Assembly: GCA_014238945.1 (NCBI GenBank)
Contig: JABAAB010000026.1
Span: forward strand, 294,706 to 358,705
Direction of reading: 5' to 3'
Source: Lysobacterales bacterium
Lineage (GTDB): Bacteria > Pseudomonadota > Gammaproteobacteria > Xanthomonadales > SZUA-36
Length of the DNA stretch: 64,000 bases
Numbering within the stretch: the stretch's first letter is position 1; every line of letters starts with the position of its first letter. The translations under genes were made by a program, and so were the position numbers. Positions 59,999 through 64,000 of the stretch are shown one piece after another. The notes under the pieces are model-generated. The model saw nothing but the letters and a program-made list of their open reading frames with translations, was not told the DNA's origin and made no database searches.

Positions 59999-62851
59999 TC
60001 AGGCCGACTTCTGCTGCTGAAACTCCCGGCGGTCAAACAGCTTTGAAAGGTATTGACCGGTGTGTGAATGTGTTGCCGATGCAATTTGTTCGGGTGTGCC
60101 TACGGCTACGATTTCACCGCCACGGTCTCCGCCCTCCGGGCCCAGGTCAATGATCCAGTCGGCCGTTTTGACCACATCCAGGTTATGTTCGATGACAACT
60201 ACCGTATTTCCGTGATCGCGCAAACGATGCAGAACGCAGAGCAATTGCTTGATGTCGTGGAAATGCAGACCCGTTGTTGGTTCATCAAGTATGTACAAGG
60301 TCTGACCCGTATCACGTTTGGACAACTCCTTTGCCAGCTTGATACGTTGTGCTTCGCCACCAGAGAGTGTGGTGGCACTTTGGCCCAGCGTGATATAAGC
60401 CAGACCCACGTCCATCAATGTCTGTAATTTTCGTGCAACCACAGGGACCGGTGCAAAAAACTCAAGCGCGTCCTCCACCGTCATACCAAGGACTTCATGG
60501 ATATTTTTGCCCTTATAGTGAACCCCCAGTGACTCACGGTTATAACGCTTGCCGTGACACACATCGCAGGGAACATAGATGTCGGGTAAAAAATGCATTT
60601 CTACCCGTATCAGGCCATCACCCTGGCAGGCTTCGCAACGACCACCCTTGACGTTAAAACTGAATCTTCCAGGTTTGTAGCCGCGAGATCGGGCCTCGTG
60701 GGTACCGGCAAACAATGCGCGTATCGGGGTGAAAAGACCGGTATATGTTGCCGGATTCGATCTGGGTGTGCGTCCTATGGGTGATTGGTCGATATCTACC
60801 ACTTTATCAAACAGATGCAGGTTCTCTACCGATTCATACGGTGCAGGTTGGGTACTTGAATTGTATAGTTCCTGCGCGGTAACACGATGCAATGTATCGT
60901 TGATCAAAGTTGATTTGCCGGAACCGGACACGCCGGTTATGCAAATAAACAGACCTGCTGGTATTTCCAGGGTGACGTGCTTGAGATTGTTGCCACTGGC
61001 ACCTATGAGTTTGAATATTCGTTGCGGATCAGCAGTGTTTCGTCGCACCGGAACTTCGATCTCTTTCAGTCCGGACAAGTACTGCCCGGTCAATGTGTTG
61101 TGCTCTTTGATTAAGTCTTGTGGTTTGCCACTGAAAACGATTTCGCCGCCATGAACACCGGCACCCGGACCGAGGTCTACAACATGGTCCGCCATGCGAA
61201 TCGCCTCTTCATCGTGTTCGACCACAATCACGGTATTGCCCAGATCTCGCAAACGGGTAAGCGTACTCAATAAACGTTCATTGTCACGCTGGTGTAGTCC
61301 GATGGAAGGCTCATCGAGTATGTACATAACCCCGACAAGACCTGCCCCGATCTGGCTTGCGAGGCGTATTCTCTGGGCCTCGCCACCGGAAAGAGTGCCG
61401 GCTTTACGATCCAGGGTCAGGTAATCAAGACCGACATTCACCAGGAAATGTAGACGTTGGTGAACCTCTTTCACTATCCGGGTAGCAATTTCCCCTTTGC
61501 GGCCACTCAACGAGAGCTCATCGAAAAAATCCAGACAACGCAATATTGGCCACGCCGTTATGGTTGGAAGGTTGGTATCGGCAACAAAAACATGCCTGGC
61601 CTGTCGGTTCAAACGTTGTCCACGACAATCGGTACAAGGCTTTTGAGAAATGTATTTGGATAGCTCTTCACGAACAATACGGGCATCTGTTTCTTTGAAA
61701 CGCCGTTCCAGGTTTGGAATTACACCCGCAAACGGATGTCGACGCTTTTGTGTACCACGTTCACCAAAATAGCTGAACTCGATAATCTCATTGCCACTTC
61801 CATACAGGATAATGTCACAGTGCTCTTGTGACAGATCTTCAAAGGGAGTTTCAATATCAAACCCATAATGCGCTGACAGGGCCTTGATGATCTGAAAGTA
61901 ATAAGCATTGCGTCGATCCCAGCCCCGCACAGCGCCACCGGCGAGGCTTAAATGAGCGTTGCTGACCACACGGTCCGGATCAAAAAACTCCGCTACTCCA
62001 AGACCACCACACGTTGGACAGGCGCCATTGGGGTTGTTGAATGAAAACATCCTGGGTTCCACTTCCTGCAGGCTGTAATCACAATGGATACAGGAATACC
62101 GGGAACTGAGCAAAAATTCCGGTGTGTCACCTTCGGCATCCATCGGAGATAACAAAGCCAATCCATCGGACAGAACCAATGTGGTTTCAAACGATTCGGC
62201 CAAGCGTTGTTTCAGGTCGTTTCTTATCCGGAAACGGTCGATGACAGCTTCAATGGTATGTCTTCGTCGCAGTTCCAATACTGGCACGTCATCTATCGGG
62301 TAAACATGCCCATCTACGCGTACACGGACAAAACCCTGGGCTCTCAGTTCGTCAAAAAGTTGTGCGTGCTCGCCCTTGCGATCACGTATCACAGGTGCCA
62401 TTAGCATCATCCTGGTGCCCTCGGGCAATGCCAAAACCTGGTCAACCATCTGACTGATGGTCTGGGCTTCCAGAGGCTGACCATGGTCAGGACAACAGGG
62501 GGTTCCTACTCGAGCGAACAACAATCTCAGATAGTCATATATTTCGGTAATCGTACCCACAGTGGAACGTGGGTTGTGGGAGGTGGACTTCTGTTCTATT
62601 GAAATAGCCGGTGACAGACCTTCTATGTGATCAAGATCCGGTTTTTCCATCATCGACAAAAACTGGCGCGCATAGGCAGATAATGACTCTACATAGCGCC
62701 GTTGTCCTTCTGCATAAATGGTGTCGAATGCAAGTGAAGATTTCCCTGAGCCGGAAAGACCTGTAAATACAATTAGTTGGTCCCGAGGAAGATCAATGTC
62801 AACATTGGCCAGGTTATGTGTACGGGCACCGCGTATTTTAATATTTCGCAT
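59999..62851 (-). CDS. uvrA: Excinuclease ABC subunit A
   Basis: A 950-residue UvrA, the damage-recognition ATPase of nucleotide excision repair. There are two ABC modules: [14 protein letters not shown] near the start and [13 protein letters not shown] around residue 630. Zinc fingers are visible (CIHCDYSL...CPTCGG, and CEACQG...CDVCHG), and the signatures are [12 protein letters not shown] and [12 protein letters not shown]. Start ATG 62851 ([14 protein letters not shown]) is chosen against an upstream open frame. Usually uvrA is divergent from the MFS-ssb pair; here it is followed upstream by rplU. Confidence 0.97.
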   Translation of the reverse strand: MRNIKIRGARTHNLANVDIDLPRDQLIVFTGLSGSGKSSLAFDTIYAEGQRRYVESLSAYARQFLSMMEKPDLDHIEGLSPAISIEQKSTSHNPRSTVGTITEIYDYLRLLFARVGTPCCPDHGQPLEAQTISQMVDQVLALPEGTRMMLMAPVIRDRKGEHAQLFDELRAQGFVRVRVDGHVYPIDDVPVLELRRRHTIEAVIDRFRIRNDLKQRLAESFETTLVLSDGLALLSPMDAEGDTPEFLLSSRYSCIHCDYSLQEVEPRMFSFNNPNGACPTCGGLGVAEFFDPDRVVSNAHLSLAGGAVRGWDRRNAYYFQIIKALSAHYGFDIETPFEDLSQEHCDIILYGSGNEIIEFSYFGERGTQKRRHPFAGVIPNLERRFKETDARIVREELSKYISQKPCTDCRGQRLNRQARHVFVADTNLPTITAWPILRCLDFFDELSLSGRKGEIATRIVKEVHQRLHFLVNVGLDYLTLDRKAGTLSGGEAQRIRLASQIGAGLVGVMYILDEPSIGLHQRDNERLLSTLTRLRDLGNTVIVVEHDEEAIRMADHVVDLGPGAGVHGGEIVFSGKPQDLIKEHNTLTGQYLSGLKEIEVPVRRNTADPQRIFKLIGASGNNLKHVTLEIPAGLFICITGVSGSGKSTLINDTLHRVTAQELYNSSTQPAPYESVENLHLFDKVVDIDQSPIGRTPRSNPATYTGLFTPIRALFAGTHEARSRGYKPGRFSFNVKGGRCEACQGDGLIRVEMHFLPDIYVPCDVCHGKRYNRESLGVHYKGKNIHEVLGMTVEDALEFFAPVPVVARKLQTLMDVGLAYITLGQSATTLSGGEAQRIKLAKELSKRDTGQTLYILDEPTTGLHFHDIKQLLCVLHRLRDHGNTVVVIEHNLDVVKTADWIIDLGPEGGDRGGEIVAVGTPEQIASATHSHTGQYLSKLFDRREFQQQKSA

Positions 62852-63048
62852 ACAACTGCCGAAAGATTCCAAGCCATCTACTATACGCCTTTTGCCATTA
62901 CAGGGCATGGTCAAGTGAATCTGATTTTGTACATCTGGATCGACCAGGATCAACCTGATCCACGCCGCAAATGGACCATGCGAGGAGCAAGTCCAGGTCC
63001 TTGATGGAATTTAATTGAAATGAGTTGTACGAATTGCTTATATGATGG

Positions 63049-63077
63049 TTGACCGCGCCCCATAAAACCGCTAATAT
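63049..63077 (+). promoter_or_regulatory. Sigma-70 promoter of rplU-rpmA
   Basis: TTGACC (63049-63054) and TAATAT (63072-63077) are separated by 17 bases, 44 bases before the rplU start. Good match to the consensus for a ribosomal protein operon. Confidence 0.65.
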
Positions 63078-63120
63078 TCCCGCCCTTTTGTAGGGCTCAC
63101 AGAACACGGGGCGAGTTACC

Positions 63121-63516
63121 ATGTATGCAGTATTCACAACCGGTGGAAAACAGTATCGCGCTGCCACCGGAGATATTTTAAAAATTGAAAAACTTGACAT
63201 CGATAAAGGTGCCACTGTAGAGCTTGAGCAGGTTCTAATGGTCGGCGAAGGTGAAGATGTCAAGGTAGGCACACCTTATCTGAAAGGCGGCAAGGTCACT
63301 GCCACGGTGGTTGAGCATGGCCGCGGTAAAAAAATTCGGATTATCAAGTTCCATCGCCGTAAGCACCATCGTAAGCAGATGGGCCACCGGCAGGATTACA
63401 CAAAGATAGAAATCACAGGCATCGCAGCCTCTGCTCCGAGAAAGAAGGCTGCCAAGGCAAAAGTTGAAAAACCGGAAACCGAGACACCCAAAGTCGAAGC
63501 GACCGGCGAAGTCTAA
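63121..63516 (+). CDS. rplU: Ribosomal protein bL21
   Basis: A 131-residue bL21. It begins [24 protein letters not shown] and has [30 protein letters not shown] sequence that binds 23S rRNA. The last 28 residues ([20 protein letters not shown]) form a charged, alanine/lysine/glutamate-rich extension beyond the normal length of about 103, a feature seen in some gammaproteobacteria. It is first in the rplU-rpmA-obgE order. Confidence 0.97.
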   Translation: MYAVFTTGGKQYRAATGDILKIEKLDIDKGATVELEQVLMVGEGEDVKVGTPYLKGGKVTATVVEHGRGKKIRIIKFHRRKHHRKQMGHRQDYTKIEITGIAASAPRKKAAKAKVEKPETETPKVEATGEV

Positions 63517-63534
63517 TAACAGAGGAATTGAATC

Positions 63535-63798
63535 ATGGCACATAAGAAAGCAGGTGGTAGTACGCGAAATGGTCGCGATTCCAATCCCAAGTATCTTGGT
63601 GTGAAACGATACGGTGGTGAGACTGTTTCAGCTGGAAATATTATAGTCCGCCAGCGTGGCACCCGATTTCATGCCGGAACAAACGTGGGTATTGGCCGGG
63701 ACCACACCCTTTACGCATTGAGTGACGGAAAGGTCAAATATCAGTTGCGGGGCATGCCCAAACGCAAATTCGTCAGTGTCGAGAAAGACGACGCCTGA
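63535..63798 (+). CDS. rpmA: Ribosomal protein bL27
   Basis: An 87-residue bL27 of the 50S subunit, beside the peptidyl-transferase centre. It starts [16 protein letters not shown] and contains [27 protein letters not shown] and [13 protein letters not shown]. It begins 18 bases after rplU, and a strong terminator follows its stop. Confidence 0.98.
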   Translation: MAHKKAGGSTRNGRDSNPKYLGVKRYGGETVSAGNIIVRQRGTRFHAGTNVGIGRDHTLYALSDGKVKYQLRGMPKRKFVSVEKDDA

Positions 63799-63823
63799 TT
63801 TGGTGCGACATTCACTTGGAAAG

Positions 63824-63846
63824 CCCTGCTTCGGCAGGGTTTTTTT
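63824..63846 (+). terminator. Rho-independent terminator after rpmA
   Basis: CCCTGC (63824-63829), TTCG loop, GCAGGG (63834-63839), then seven T (63840-63846). A classic intrinsic terminator with a UUCG tetraloop, 26 bases after the rpmA stop. Confidence 0.9.
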
Positions 63847-63919
63847 GTGCCTGCAATCCGGCCCACGCGGGATCTGAAGCAGGACGTGTATGATGTGTCT
63901 GGAACAAGGGTGAACTGTA

Positions 63920-64000
63920 ATGAAATTTGTTGATGAAGCGTCCATACATGTCACCGCGGGAAAAGGCGGTGATGGTTCGGCATCTTTCCGAAGAGAGAAG
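63920..64000 (+). CDS. obgE: GTPase Obg, N-terminus, cut by window edge
   Basis: The first 27 codons (MKFVDEASIHVTAGKGGDGS, then ASFRREK) are the start of the glycine-rich Obg fold of the ribosome-associated GTPase ObgE/CgtA. AGGGTGA precedes ATG 63920. The G domain lies beyond the window. Its position after rpmA is the normal gammaproteobacterial order. Confidence 0.93.
   Translation, partial: MKFVDEASIHVTAGKGGDGSASFRREK

Noticed and set aside
1..64000. tRNA, rRNA and CRISPR features
   Set aside because: Looked for cloverleaf-type TTCGAATC/GGTTCGA patterns, rRNA motifs and regular repeats in the intergenic regions; found none that could be supported by eye.

Overview
This window looks like the chromosome of an environmental gammaproteobacterium that grows on steroids. 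A long catabolic island at about 1-42 kb carries almost the whole aerobic 9,10-seco (HsaABCDEFG / KstD / Ksh / Ipd) route, plus an igr-like side-chain module. From about 44 kb onward there is ordinary gammaproteobacterial housekeeping DNA: ssb, uvrA, ispB, rplU-rpmA-obgE and pspABC. Judged by eye, the island is clearly more GC-rich than the 44-63 kb part. The change falls near 43 kb, where a broken IS91-type transposase lies.

0-16 kb: an acyl-CoA synthetase (cut by the window edge), a spinster-type MFS permease and a TonB-dependent receptor probably handle uptake and activation. A decayed CaiB/BaiF CoA-transferase follows. Next is a divergent side-chain module: an Ltp2-like aldolase, ChsH1- and ChsH2-like hydratase subunits on one strand, and two acyl-CoA dehydrogenase subunits, KstD, and an SDR on the other. 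A PaaI thioesterase and another SDR complete this part.

15-27 kb: ring A/B degradation. It encodes a flavin reductase fused to a MarR-like domain (HsaB role), a TetR regulator, a KshA-like Rieske oxygenase, a FadD3-like CoA ligase with a SnoaL-like protein, two tandem AsnC/Lrp regulators, HsaA, HsaD, HsaE, HsaG, HsaF and HsaC. 27-42 kb: a tightly overlapping operon for ring C/D (HIP) degradation, with IpdA, IpdB, a DUF35 protein plus thiolase-like aldolase, IpdC, EchA20, two pairs of acyl-CoA dehydrogenases, a FadA6-like thiolase, SDRs, a MaoC hydratase and an old-yellow-enzyme. I find no KshB-type reductase in the window.

A palindromic element, CGTA-N18-TACG, lies upstream of the TonB receptor, between the FadD3 and AsnC operons, and upstream of hsaC, with a weaker copy before hsaB. 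It is the best candidate for the island's own operator.

42-64 kb: a SurE with a signal peptide, the IS91 remnant, then an aspartate kinase-murL-murD2 operon (the alternative D-glutamate route for peptidoglycan), ppiB, ispB, a decayed MFS gene, ssb, an rfbA remnant, manC, an enoyl-CoA hydratase, pspABC behind a sigma-54 type promoter, an FKBP isomerase, a Nudix CoA pyrophosphatase, a rhodanese, a second hydratase, a histidine-rich exported protein, uvrA, rplU, rpmA and the start of obgE. The order ispB | MFS-ssb ... uvrA | rplU suggests that two divergent loci, usually separate, were recombined.
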